Shown piece after piece: positions 9,758 through 17,713 of a stretch of DNA of 64,000 bases (position 1 is its first letter; each line of letters opens with the position of its first letter). The position numbers and the translations under genes were made by a program. The DNA is from Ruegeria_C sp041537905 (GTDB taxonomy: Bacteria; Pseudomonadota; Alphaproteobacteria; Rhodobacterales; Rhodobacteraceae): the NCBI RefSeq assembly GCF_041537905.1, contig NZ_JBGRUO010000025.1, positions 14,727 through 78,726 on the forward strand, written 5' to 3'. Under the pieces are notes generated by a model. The model was not told where the DNA came from and made no database searches. It saw nothing but the letters and a program-made list of their open reading frames with translations.

Positions 9758-10099
9758 ATGACTGACACACATCAGAAAAGTAGCGAGAAACTCGCCGCGA
9801 TTTATGAGCGCGCCTGGACTGACAAAGCCTTCAGCGCGCGCCTTGAGAGCGACCCGAAGGCGGCGATTGAGGAAATTGTCGGCGAACTGCCCCAGAACAT
9901 GGAGTTCAAGGTGGTGCGAGACACGGCGGACAGGAAATACCTGCACATCCCAGCGGCACCCACGCAGGGTGAGGTCTCTGACAATGATCTGGTTGGTGCG
10001 ACGGGCGGCAGTACGCAATTCTGCCAAACCCAGTCCATCAGCGGGCTGACCTGCACGGTCACGCTCCCACCCAATATTACGATCACATTTGTCCCCTAA
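9758..10099 (+). CDS. NHLP-leader RiPP precursor-like peptide, copy 2
   Basis: A 113-residue paralogue of the peptide at 9025-9354, encoded divergently from it. The leaders align closely (AIYERAW, then DPKAAIEE, GELP, KVVRDTADRKYLHIPAAP), ending in Gly-Gly at residues 83-84. The putative core (85-113, 29 residues) differs strongly from copy 1 but keeps the T-x-F-C start (Cys at core position 5) and a second Cys at position 15; its tail is rich in Thr, Val, Pro and Ile. A conserved leader with a variable core is what RiPP precursor families show. GAGGAAGG precedes the ATG. Modifying enzymes are not evident nearby. Confidence 0.74.
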   Translation: MTDTHQKSSEKLAAIYERAWTDKAFSARLESDPKAAIEEIVGELPQNMEFKVVRDTADRKYLHIPAAPTQGEVSDNDLVGATGGSTQFCQTQSISGLTCTVTLPPNITITFVP

Positions 10100-10396
10100 C
10101 GCGGTGGATGTGTAAAGGCTGGCGTCTTGAACGCCCAAACACACGAAGATAGACTGCTCGACTTCGTCGCCTACATCGCGAATGGCTAGTCTGCTCGTCG
10201 CGTGGGAGCGGAATAACTTCCGCTCACAGCTCGGGCTCAATGCGGCCAACCGGTGATGTCTCCCCGAGAACGGTCAGAAGGTCTCTGTGTTTCCCTCCTT
10301 CATCCGTACGGATGCGGATCGCAAAAAATATGCCGTGGATTCGAGAGAATACGCTAGTATTGCAATATTTTTAATCAAGTTTGGTGGGAGGAACAC

Positions 10397-10726
10397 ATGG
10401 CTACTTATATTGTTACCGGAAATTATACCGCTCAGGCGATCCAAGGCATGATGGCGAATCCATCTGATCGGGCTGCCGCTGTTAAGCCCTTGGTTGAGGC
10501 GGTTGGCGGTAAGGTGATTGCCTACTATGCCACGACAGGTGAAACTGATTTCCTAATGATCTGCGAAGCGGCAGATGGGGAAGATATAGTGCCCGCACTA
10601 ATGGTCGCGGGGGCGACTGGCACCGTGTCCAACATGAAAACGGTTCGCGGATATTCCAGCGAAGAGTTCATGGAAGCGCAGAGAAAGGCAGGAGGGCTCG
10701 CCGCCAAGTTCAAACCGGCCGGCTAA
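10397..10726 (+). CDS. GYD-domain protein
   Basis: A 109-residue protein of the GYD family (small alpha/beta barrel-like domain, function unknown), with YIVTGNYTAQAIQGM at the start, a central VEAVGGKVIAYYATTGETDF and a terminal RGYSSEEFMEAQRKAG. GGGAGGA lies 6 bases before the ATG. An AT-rich stretch (10352-10385) upstream is a likely promoter region. It stands alone; a role linked to the neighbouring peptide genes cannot be shown. Confidence 0.75.
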   Translation: MATYIVTGNYTAQAIQGMMANPSDRAAAVKPLVEAVGGKVIAYYATTGETDFLMICEAADGEDIVPALMVAGATGTVSNMKTVRGYSSEEFMEAQRKAGGLAAKFKPAG

Positions 10727-10899
10727 GGCCCTCATCAGGCTTGAAAATGCCGTGATCGGGCGGAGCCCGTCGGGTCTTTGCGTGTCGCGGTTCACGCTGT
10801 GGAAACCCCGCTTCATTGCCCGTATCGAGTCAGGGCGGTGGCAGGGTGGCCTGAGCCGAGTTTCCGGCGATGTTTGACCGACAGCTTCGCCGGAACAGT

Positions 10900-11979
10900 C
10901 TATTCCTTCCGGGTCAGCAACACCGCCATGGCGATGTAGTTGAACGGGTAGCGCTCGGGCGTCTCGCAGACGCGCTGTTCGGCGCGGGCGTAGATATAGC
11001 GCAAAAGGCCTTCCAGATCCGCGCTGTCAGCAAGGTTCAAACGTAGCGACGTCTCGGTGAAGGCGCGGAAGAAATCGGTATAGGCCTTTGCATAGGTCGC
11101 CACATCGCCGTTTTGTTGGAAAGCGTCGACAAAAGAAACAGGGATCTCGTAGAGTTCGGATCGCTCCCGCATGAACAGGGTGTTCAGATCCGAATTGCTG
11201 TCCTCAAACGGGGCAAGGACCTCGTCGAGCCTGCGCATATAGACCGGCTGGTAATAGCGCGCGTAAGCCTCCTGCGTCAGCATCCCGGCCTTCAGCGCGT
11301 CCAGCACCGCGTCGTTGAGCACATCATAGATGCCGTCACAGGTGCGCAAGGTTTCGCCCGCACCAAACACCTCGATCAACAGTTTGCCGCCCGGAACAAG
11401 TTCAGCTGCGCGGGCGCGGGCAAAGCTGCGCAGATCGGCATCAGCCTGCTGCGCAAAGGCGGCCCGCTCTGCCGTGCTGACATGACCGACGGGGTTCAGG
11501 GCGCTGGGGCCGTTGGCCAGAATGTATCCCGGCAGGCGGTCGAGCGGCCTGCGGCTGAGAAACCCGATGGCGTTGAATGTCATCGCCATCTGCACCGAGG
11601 CGGGTGGCAGCAACTGCCGGAACATGGTGCCCGCCACGGCCGAGGAATAGACATGGTCATCCGCAAAGGCGCTGCCAGCCTCCGGGTTCAGCAGGGCAAA
11701 CAGGTCTGTGAAGTCATTGGTCGGCAGATCGCTGTGAATGGTCCGGATCGGCCGCTCGCTGCGGGTCCTGAGCGCCGTCACCAGGTGCTGCATCACCGCG
11801 ACGGAATTGCGGCCCTCGGAACAGCCGAAATCGGCCAGCGTGATCACCCCGCGATCGGGCAGGTCCAGCGCGGCGGCAGCCTCTTCCAGCCAAGGCAGCA
11901 CATGCGCCGTGGCCTCCCATTGCGGGGCGGAATGGCCGTCATAAAAGCCGTGCCCGACCATCCCCTTGGTGACTTGCAT
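10900..11979 (-). CDS. SABATH-like carboxyl methyltransferase
   Basis: A 359-residue SAM-dependent methyltransferase resembling the SABATH (Methyltransf_7) family, which methylates carboxyl groups of small acids such as salicylate, IAA or terpenoid acids and is best known from plants. Family landmarks appear in order: MVGHGFYDGHS near the start, motif I LADFGCSEGRNS, then HSDLPTNDFTDLF, and AGTMFRQLLPPASVQMA. A longer frame reaches 12111 but would overlap nodT. The ATG at 11979 has GGAG 11 bases upstream and begins 14 bases after the nodT stop, so it is the chosen start. It is the last gene of a four-gene operon with an efflux-type system. The substrate is unknown. Confidence 0.75.
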   Translation of the reverse strand: MQVTKGMVGHGFYDGHSAPQWEATAHVLPWLEEAAAALDLPDRGVITLADFGCSEGRNSVAVMQHLVTALRTRSERPIRTIHSDLPTNDFTDLFALLNPEAGSAFADDHVYSSAVAGTMFRQLLPPASVQMAMTFNAIGFLSRRPLDRLPGYILANGPSALNPVGHVSTAERAAFAQQADADLRSFARARAAELVPGGKLLIEVFGAGETLRTCDGIYDVLNDAVLDALKAGMLTQEAYARYYQPVYMRRLDEVLAPFEDSNSDLNTLFMRERSELYEIPVSFVDAFQQNGDVATYAKAYTDFFRAFTETSLRLNLADSADLEGLLRYIYARAEQRVCETPERYPFNYIAMAVLLTRKE

Positions 11980-11993
11980 GCGCGCGCGCTCCG

Positions 11994-13562
11994 TTACCGA
12001 ATGCTGGCCCCTTCCGGATCCTGGCTCAGCAGATCGCCCCAATCGGTGCGATAGGACATCTCGGCCAGCACGTCTGAGGGCAGGAATTCGCGCCCCTGCC
12101 GGATTTGCCATCCGCCGCCCAGCCCCTTGTAGATCGCGACCAGATTGTTCGACACCGCCGCCCGCGCCTGGATCAGATCGGCATCGGCGCGCAAGGCCGC
12201 TGACAGCGCATCGATCACGCGGGAATAATCCTGCGTCCCGCCCTGATACTGATCGATGGCGATCTCGACCGAGCGGTCCGAGGCCTTGACGCTCTGGTCA
12301 TAAAAGCCCACCTGTTTGCGTGCCTGCGTATAGCCGACCATCGCATTCTCGACCTCGGAATACGCTGTGACCACGGTGTTCTGGTAATTCGCGATCAGTT
12401 CCTGATAGGCGGCGTCCTGGGCGCGGACATTGTCCTTGATCCGGCCATAGTTCAGCACGTTCCAGACCACGCCCGCACTGGCCAGACTGGTGGTGCCGGA
12501 ACTGTTGAACAGGTTCTGATTTGCCGAGGCCTGCAGCCCGATCGAGCCCGACAGGATGAACTGCGGATAGAGATCGGCCATGGCGATCCCGACCTGTGCG
12601 GATTGCGCGGCGGCCTCAAGCTCGGCGGCGCGGATATCGGGACGGCGGCGCAGCAATTCGGCCGGAACACCGACGGAAACAATGTTCGAACGCGCCGCCG
12701 GGATGCGCCCGGTGCCCAGCAGCGAGGTCATTTTCGACGGGGTCGTGCCCAGCAGTACGGCCAACGCATTCTTGGCCTGCTGCAGATCGCTTTCCACCTG
12801 CGGCACCAGCGCCTTGGTGTTGTTGAGCAGCGTCAGCGATTCCTGCACGTCCAACTCGGTCGTCACCCCGTTATTGAACCGGATCTGGGCGATATCGGCC
12901 GCCTCTTGCTGCAGCTTGATATTGGTCTGCGCGACGCGGAGCGTTTCCTGCAGGGCGCGGATGTTGATATAGACCGCGGCAACGTCCCCGGTCAGTGTCA
13001 CCAGAGCGTCGTCATAATTGGCAACCTGCGCGGCGAGGTTGGCCTTGCCCGATTGCACGCCACGCCGTTGCGCACCCCAGACATCGGCCTCCCATGTTGC
13101 ATCGAACCCGATCTGGTTGGTGGTGAAATCCGTATCAAACGGCACCACCTCACGAATTTCACGGATCGGATCGAGGTTCTCGCTGATCACCCGGCGCGAG
13201 GCCGATCCGCCCACCGCCTGCGATTGCGGAAACAGCTCGCCATAGGCGATACCGAGCTGCGCGCGCGCTTGCAGCACGCGTGCGCCTGCGATCTGCAACG
13301 AAAGGTTCTGGGCGTAAGCTTGGCGAATCAACTTGTTCAGGGTCGGGTCATTGAAGTTCTTCCACCACTCCACAACCGGTTCGCTGCGCGCGGTCAGGCC
13401 CGAGCTTTGGCTGGCGCTGGGGCTGTTGGCCTCGATCCATTGATTCATCACGGGCGAGTTCGGGCGCACAAAATCAGGACCAAGCGGCGCGCAGGCGGCC
13501 AACGCACCCGCCGCACAGAGCGTCATCAATCTGCCGATACTCTTTCTGCCCCTGCCTGTCAT
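11994..13562 (-). CDS. NodT-type outer-membrane efflux lipoprotein
   Basis: A 522-residue TolC-like outer-membrane factor of the NodT family. A lipoprotein signal ends in LAAC (Cys about residue 24), and two repeats of long coiled-coil/beta segments follow (for example LRVAQTNIKLQQEAADIAQ and RRPDIRAAELEAAAQSAQ). It forms the outer-membrane channel for the HlyD-type protein encoded just upstream in the same operon (27-base gap). Confidence 0.88.
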   Translation of the reverse strand: MTGRGRKSIGRLMTLCAAGALAACAPLGPDFVRPNSPVMNQWIEANSPSASQSSGLTARSEPVVEWWKNFNDPTLNKLIRQAYAQNLSLQIAGARVLQARAQLGIAYGELFPQSQAVGGSASRRVISENLDPIREIREVVPFDTDFTTNQIGFDATWEADVWGAQRRGVQSGKANLAAQVANYDDALVTLTGDVAAVYINIRALQETLRVAQTNIKLQQEAADIAQIRFNNGVTTELDVQESLTLLNNTKALVPQVESDLQQAKNALAVLLGTTPSKMTSLLGTGRIPAARSNIVSVGVPAELLRRRPDIRAAELEAAAQSAQVGIAMADLYPQFILSGSIGLQASANQNLFNSSGTTSLASAGVVWNVLNYGRIKDNVRAQDAAYQELIANYQNTVVTAYSEVENAMVGYTQARKQVGFYDQSVKASDRSVEIAIDQYQGGTQDYSRVIDALSAALRADADLIQARAAVSNNLVAIYKGLGGGWQIRQGREFLPSDVLAEMSYRTDWGDLLSQDPEGASIR

Positions 13563-13589
13563 GCCCTGCCCGCCTTGTCTTTTTTGGCC

Positions 13590-14735
13590 TTAGATGTTGA
13601 GCGGCCTGATGAAGTTCGCGAAGGAATAAATCCGCATGTTGATACGTCGGAGAAACTCGAAACTCTGCCCCTTGCCGGTATAGATCGCCACTGCCGCGTG
13701 TCCGCCTGCCGGAAAGGTATGCCCCTCGGGCACATCCACCTTGATCTGCACCGCGATATGGCCGGGCGCCTTGGGCAGCACAAAGCCGGGCAAGCGGCCC
13801 GAAGGCAGGTATTGCCCCTGCCGGGTGGCCCACCAGACCGCTTCGACCTCACCGTTCAGGATCTCACCGGGGTAAATATCCAGCGCCACCTCGACCGGCT
13901 GGCCCGGCTCGACGAATTTCAGGTTCTGCTGGCGATAAGAGGCGAGAATATATGGGGCTTCATCCAGGACAAAGCTGGCAATCGCGCCCAGGCGAATCTC
14001 ACCCACCACAAGGCCAGGCTTTGCCTGTTGCGAGACGATCATGCCGTCGGCGGGCGCGTAGATCGTGGTGTTGTCCATAAAATACTGGGCCTCGGCCAGT
14101 TGCGCGCGCGCTTCGGCCACCCCGGTATTGACGCCGTCGATTTGCGAGCCTTGCCCCAGCTTGGCCTTGACCAGATTGGCTTCGGCTTCGTGAACACTTG
14201 CGGTATCCTCGATCACCTGCTCGTTCCAGCGGTCTAGTTCTTCCTGACGGGCACCGCCCTGCGGCACAAGGTTCTGATAGCGGGCCTGCTGGGTCTGGGC
14301 ATAGCTGAGCTGCGCCTTGGCGCGCACCACCGCTTCGCTGGCGGCGATCACGTCCTGCTCCAGCACTTTGGCGTTCTGTTCGGCGGCGGCCAGTTGCGCC
14401 TGTGCCAAAGCCAGTTGCTGCGAAAAAATTGTATCGTCGAATTTATAAAGCGGCTCGCCCTTCTTGACCGGCTGGTTCGGGGTGACCAAAACCTCAGACA
14501 GCAATGTCGGTTGGGTCAGGCGCGGCACAATCTGGATGGTCGAACGCACCACATGGCTGTCGATCGACATCGGTTGGAAAAAGCGCAGCGCCACCAGAAA
14601 GATCAGCAGCAGATGTGCACCGACCCAGAAGGAAACGATGCCCCAGGCGATATTGAACTTCAGCCATTGCGCCTTGAAGAAGACGAACCAGACGAAAATG
14701 ATGTAAAAGAGCGTGATGCAGAGTGCGACGAACAT
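13590..14735 (-). CDS. HlyD-family membrane fusion protein (YiaV-like)
   Basis: A 381-residue periplasmic adaptor. Two N-terminal membrane segments (about residues 3-20 and 28-52) precede a lipoyl/barrel-sandwich half (LSEVLVTPNQPVKKGEPLYKFD), an alpha-helical hairpin (about 95-215) and a beta-barrel region. Two N-terminal helices and the DUF3302 partner directly upstream are the layout of the YiaV/YiaW and YibH/YibI pairs of enterobacteria. No ABC, MFS or RND pump is in the operon, so the energy source is unclear. Confidence 0.85.
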   Translation of the reverse strand: MFVALCITLFYIIFVWFVFFKAQWLKFNIAWGIVSFWVGAHLLLIFLVALRFFQPMSIDSHVVRSTIQIVPRLTQPTLLSEVLVTPNQPVKKGEPLYKFDDTIFSQQLALAQAQLAAAEQNAKVLEQDVIAASEAVVRAKAQLSYAQTQQARYQNLVPQGGARQEELDRWNEQVIEDTASVHEAEANLVKAKLGQGSQIDGVNTGVAEARAQLAEAQYFMDNTTIYAPADGMIVSQQAKPGLVVGEIRLGAIASFVLDEAPYILASYRQQNLKFVEPGQPVEVALDIYPGEILNGEVEAVWWATRQGQYLPSGRLPGFVLPKAPGHIAVQIKVDVPEGHTFPAGGHAAVAIYTGKGQSFEFLRRINMRIYSFANFIRPLNI

Positions 14736-14751
14736 ATCCGGTTAGCTTTCC

Positions 14752-15126
14752 CTAGCTCTTTGCACTGTCATCCGGCGCGGCATGATTGTCGCCTGCCTCG
14801 CTGTATTCTTCACTAACCTCGCCGCCCAATCTCTTGATTTCCTTTCGGATATTCTTTTTCTCATCTTCGGGCATCCGGCGCAGATCAACCGTTACCCCAT
14901 CATGGAAGGCCCACATGAAGGCATGAACCCAGGGCACAACGGCCAAAAATCCCATCCAGCCCATGATCTTGACCGCTTCGGCATGGGGATGGTTGCGCTT
15001 GATCGCGATGCGGCCCGGCAGGCCCATCAGGAACAGGAACAGCCCCATCACCGCTGCCAGGATCAGGATCAGCGCTAAAAAAGTCAGGTAATCGTAGCGT
15101 TCAAGCGGTGCGCCAAGCAGCCCCAT
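14752..15126 (-). CDS. DUF3302 inner-membrane protein (YiaW/YibI-like)
   Basis: A 124-residue protein with two strong membrane helices (about 13-35 and 50-75) separated by GLPGRIAIKRNHPHAEA, and a charged C-terminal tail. It resembles DUF3302 proteins that are paired with HlyD-type adaptors. First gene of the four-gene operon; the adaptor starts 16 bases after its stop. Function unknown. Confidence 0.75.
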   Translation of the reverse strand: MGLLGAPLERYDYLTFLALILILAAVMGLFLFLMGLPGRIAIKRNHPHAEAVKIMGWMGFLAVVPWVHAFMWAFHDGVTVDLRRMPEDEKKNIRKEIKRLGGEVSEEYSEAGDNHAAPDDSAKS

Positions 15127-15382
15127 GGCATCCCTCCGGTTTTGCAGCGGCGCGGGTCAGCTGCCGCTTTCCAGTTCGTTCAGCAGGTTTCGTTCTGCCG
15201 GCAGAACAACCCAAGACATCCTGCGACGTTGTCACCGGCACATCTATTGACAAAGAAGTTATCATGCCCTCGATCAACCTCCTGCGTGGCTTGTATGCCA
15301 TCGTCTTTTGCAGAACTGTGTCACCCGAGGGTTGTCTTGGCAAGCGTGGCGACCGGCTTTCGGTCATTTCCGTTGTACCAGA

Positions 15383-16705
15383 TCAATGGGTTTTGGGCTC
15401 GGGCTCTGCCTCCTGTGGCGCGTTCTCAGTTGCACTTACAGGGATTATCCAAAAGCTGAGGAGTGCAGCCAGAAGGCTGACCAGCGTGATAAAGACTATC
15501 GCCCAGGCCACCTCTGCCGAATGGGCGACTGCGGCCAGCGCGGCGGAAATGGCGACAATTGCGATCCGGGCCAGGCTGGTAGAAACCGCCTTCGCCGCAA
15601 CGCGCTGTTCTTTCGGGGCCACCTCCATGAAATAGAGCGAACGGGCACCACCCAGCCCCGTCACCGCGATTGTCACCAGAAACAGTGAAACCGCATGCAC
15701 ATGGATGTCATGGTCTATGCCCGCGTAGTGCAGCGCCACCAAGGCGCAACCGGTCACTGCAACCATCAGCGCCGCCACCGCCATCACCAGCTTCAGCGAA
15801 AAACCGTTCAGCACCCGCCAGAGCGGTGTCGCCACAAGAACGGCCGCTGCGGAAGAGATGATCAGAGCAGTCAGACCCTTGGCCGAGCTGTGATGCGCCT
15901 CGGCCGCGATCAGCGCAAAAAACGGCACTGACAGGCCGACCACCACAAAAGACAGCCGGATGACCATGAACCGGCGAAACCAGGGCTCGACAAACAAGTC
16001 GCACGCACGGATCAGAAAGCCGGTTGGCGCCCACGGTTTGCGATCACCCGGCGTAGGCGCAGCCCCTGCAGAGATCGCAGTTTCCCGAAAAGCCAACATT
16101 GAGACCGCCGAAAGGACAAAACACAGCACCCCGAGGATCACCACGGTGGAATGCCGTGACAGCGCGGGCGCGTCCTGCATCAGTTGATGGACCAGCAGAA
16201 CCAGCGCAATGGTTCCTGCCCCGCCGATCGCCTTCTGCACATAGCTGACCTGCATGCGGCTCCGCCTGTCCATATTGTCGCTGACGAAATCGACGATCAG
16301 CATCGCCTTGATTTCCTCAAGCACGCCGATCATGAAAATCGCGATGACAAAGGCGGCGATCGTGGCCGTGCGGTCGCCCTGCAAAGTGACGACAACAACA
16401 AGCAGGAAGCAGACCGCCACCGCGATATCCATACAGATGATCGCGCCCTTCTTCCTGGATAGCCGCGCGATGCTGTCTGAGGCAAAGATATCGGCCAGTG
16501 TGCCGGCCCCGTGCCTGATCGTCACCAGAAGCCCGGCCAGAAACATCGGCAGATCAAGCGAGATCGCCAGAAAGGCCAGCACGATCGAGGGGCTGGCCAT
16601 CGACCAGGCCATCATGTTGAACGCGCCCTGCCCCGCAAGGATCGGCACGTTCCGACGCGCAACCGCCGCGCTGTTTTTCTGGGTGGTGTCCTGCTGGGTG
16701 GTCAT
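15383..16705 (-). CDS. MFS transporter, divergent from the ars operon
   Basis: A 440-residue major facilitator protein with about twelve hydrophobic segments. The in-frame ATG at 16705 (MTTQQDTTQK) is chosen because the upstream extension has no membrane or family character; another ATG lies at 16744, and neither has a strong SD. Its start faces the ArsR-ArsC fusion gene across about 170 bases, so the two may share a regulatory region. The substrate is unknown; a role in arsenic handling is inference from position only. Confidence 0.78.
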   Translation of the reverse strand: MTTQQDTTQKNSAAVARRNVPILAGQGAFNMMAWSMASPSIVLAFLAISLDLPMFLAGLLVTIRHGAGTLADIFASDSIARLSRKKGAIICMDIAVAVCFLLVVVVTLQGDRTATIAAFVIAIFMIGVLEEIKAMLIVDFVSDNMDRRSRMQVSYVQKAIGGAGTIALVLLVHQLMQDAPALSRHSTVVILGVLCFVLSAVSMLAFRETAISAGAAPTPGDRKPWAPTGFLIRACDLFVEPWFRRFMVIRLSFVVVGLSVPFFALIAAEAHHSSAKGLTALIISSAAAVLVATPLWRVLNGFSLKLVMAVAALMVAVTGCALVALHYAGIDHDIHVHAVSLFLVTIAVTGLGGARSLYFMEVAPKEQRVAAKAVSTSLARIAIVAISAALAAVAHSAEVAWAIVFITLVSLLAALLSFWIIPVSATENAPQEAEPEPKTH

Positions 16706-16862
16706 CGGCTGCGCTTGGCTTTCGGGGCGGGGTTGAGCGAGCATAAAAACAAGGCCCCGCAAAGGGCAACGCAATTTCGGCCCGATGCGCACGGAGCGCG
16801 CGCATAAGCGGTATTCCGTCCACAACTGTAATTGGGGATTTGCTTCACCTTTAATTTTATAT

Positions 16863-16872
16863 ATTCATGAAT
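16863..16872. promoter_or_regulatory. Possible ArsR operator
   Basis: The 10-base palindrome ATTCATGAAT sits in an AT-rich stretch directly before the ArsR-ArsC start at 16874, between divergent genes. ArsR proteins usually bind AT-rich inverted repeats at this place. No SD is seen before the start, so the transcript may be nearly leaderless, or the start may be the in-frame ATG at 16883. Confidence 0.4.
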
Positions 16873-16873
16873 T

Positions 16874-17713
16874 ATGGAATCAATGCTACTCAATCGCCTC
16901 TCTGCCCTGAGTCATCCGCAGCGGATGGCCATCTTTCGGCTGCTGGTCCGCCGCTGTCCGGATGAGGTGCCAGCCGGAGAGATTGCGCGTGTTTTGGGCC
17001 TGAAAGCCAGCACAGCCTCGGTGTATCTCTCGGCGCTCAGCCAATGCGGGCTGATCCGGCAAAGCCGCCGTGGCACCTCGGTCCTCTATCGGATGAACCT
17101 CGATGCGGCGCAAAGCGTTGTGTCGGACCTTTTTCAGGATTGTTGCAGGGGTCGCCCCGACCTCTGCCCGCCCAGTTTCACCGACCCAGTTGCAAGGAGT
17201 CAGACCATGCGTGACAAGACCTTCAATGTCCTTTTCATCTGCACTGGAAACTCCGCCAGATCGGTCTTTGCCGAGGCGATCCTGCGGCACGAGGCCGGCG
17301 ACAGGTTCACCGCCTATTCGGCAGGGACACAGCCCCGTTCGGAACTGAACCTATATGCGATCGAGATGCTGAAAAGCCGGGGTATCGACACCTCTGCCCT
17401 GCGCGCCAAAAATATCGCCGAGTTCCAGGGGCCCGATGCACCGCCGCTCGATTTTGTCTTCACGGTCTGCGATCTGGCCGCAAACGAGGACTGCCCGGCC
17501 TGGACCGGTCAGCCGATCTCGGCCCATTGGGGTCTGCCCGACCCGGTGAAAGCCACCGGGACCGAGGCCGAAAAACGGCTTGCGTTCCAGCAGACCTATG
17601 GCGCGATGCATAACCGGATCAAAGCCTTTGCAGCGCTGCCTCTGGGCACGCTCGACCGCGCGTCGCTGCAAAGACATGTCGATGACATTGGAAGGACATC
17701 GGAAACCGTATGA
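16874..17713 (+). CDS. ArsR-ArsC fusion: arsenic-responsive repressor plus arsenate reductase
   Basis: A 279-residue fusion. Residues 1-98 are an ArsR-type winged-helix repressor (recognition region KASTASVYLSALSQCGL). Residues about 112-270 are a low-molecular-weight-phosphatase-type arsenate reductase with P-loop CTGNSARS (catalytic Cys 123) and a later Cys pair in TVCDLAANEDCPAW, the redox cysteines of thioredoxin-coupled ArsC enzymes. Between the domains lie vicinal Cys 90-91 and Cys 98, placed like the As(III)-binding cysteines at the end of Acidithiobacillus-type ArsR. One protein would thus sense arsenite and make it from arsenate. It overlaps the GAPDH gene by 4 bases. Confidence 0.88.
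   Translation: MESMLLNRLSALSHPQRMAIFRLLVRRCPDEVPAGEIARVLGLKASTASVYLSALSQCGLIRQSRRGTSVLYRMNLDAAQSVVSDLFQDCCRGRPDLCPPSFTDPVARSQTMRDKTFNVLFICTGNSARSVFAEAILRHEAGDRFTAYSAGTQPRSELNLYAIEMLKSRGIDTSALRAKNIAEFQGPDAPPLDFVFTVCDLAANEDCPAWTGQPISAHWGLPDPVKATGTEAEKRLAFQQTYGAMHNRIKAFAALPLGTLDRASLQRHVDDIGRTSETV

Noticed and set aside
12603..14237. A 544-codon plus-strand frame opposite nodT and hlyD
   Set aside because: Antisense shadow in high-GC DNA; the minus-strand genes have clear signal peptides and family motifs.
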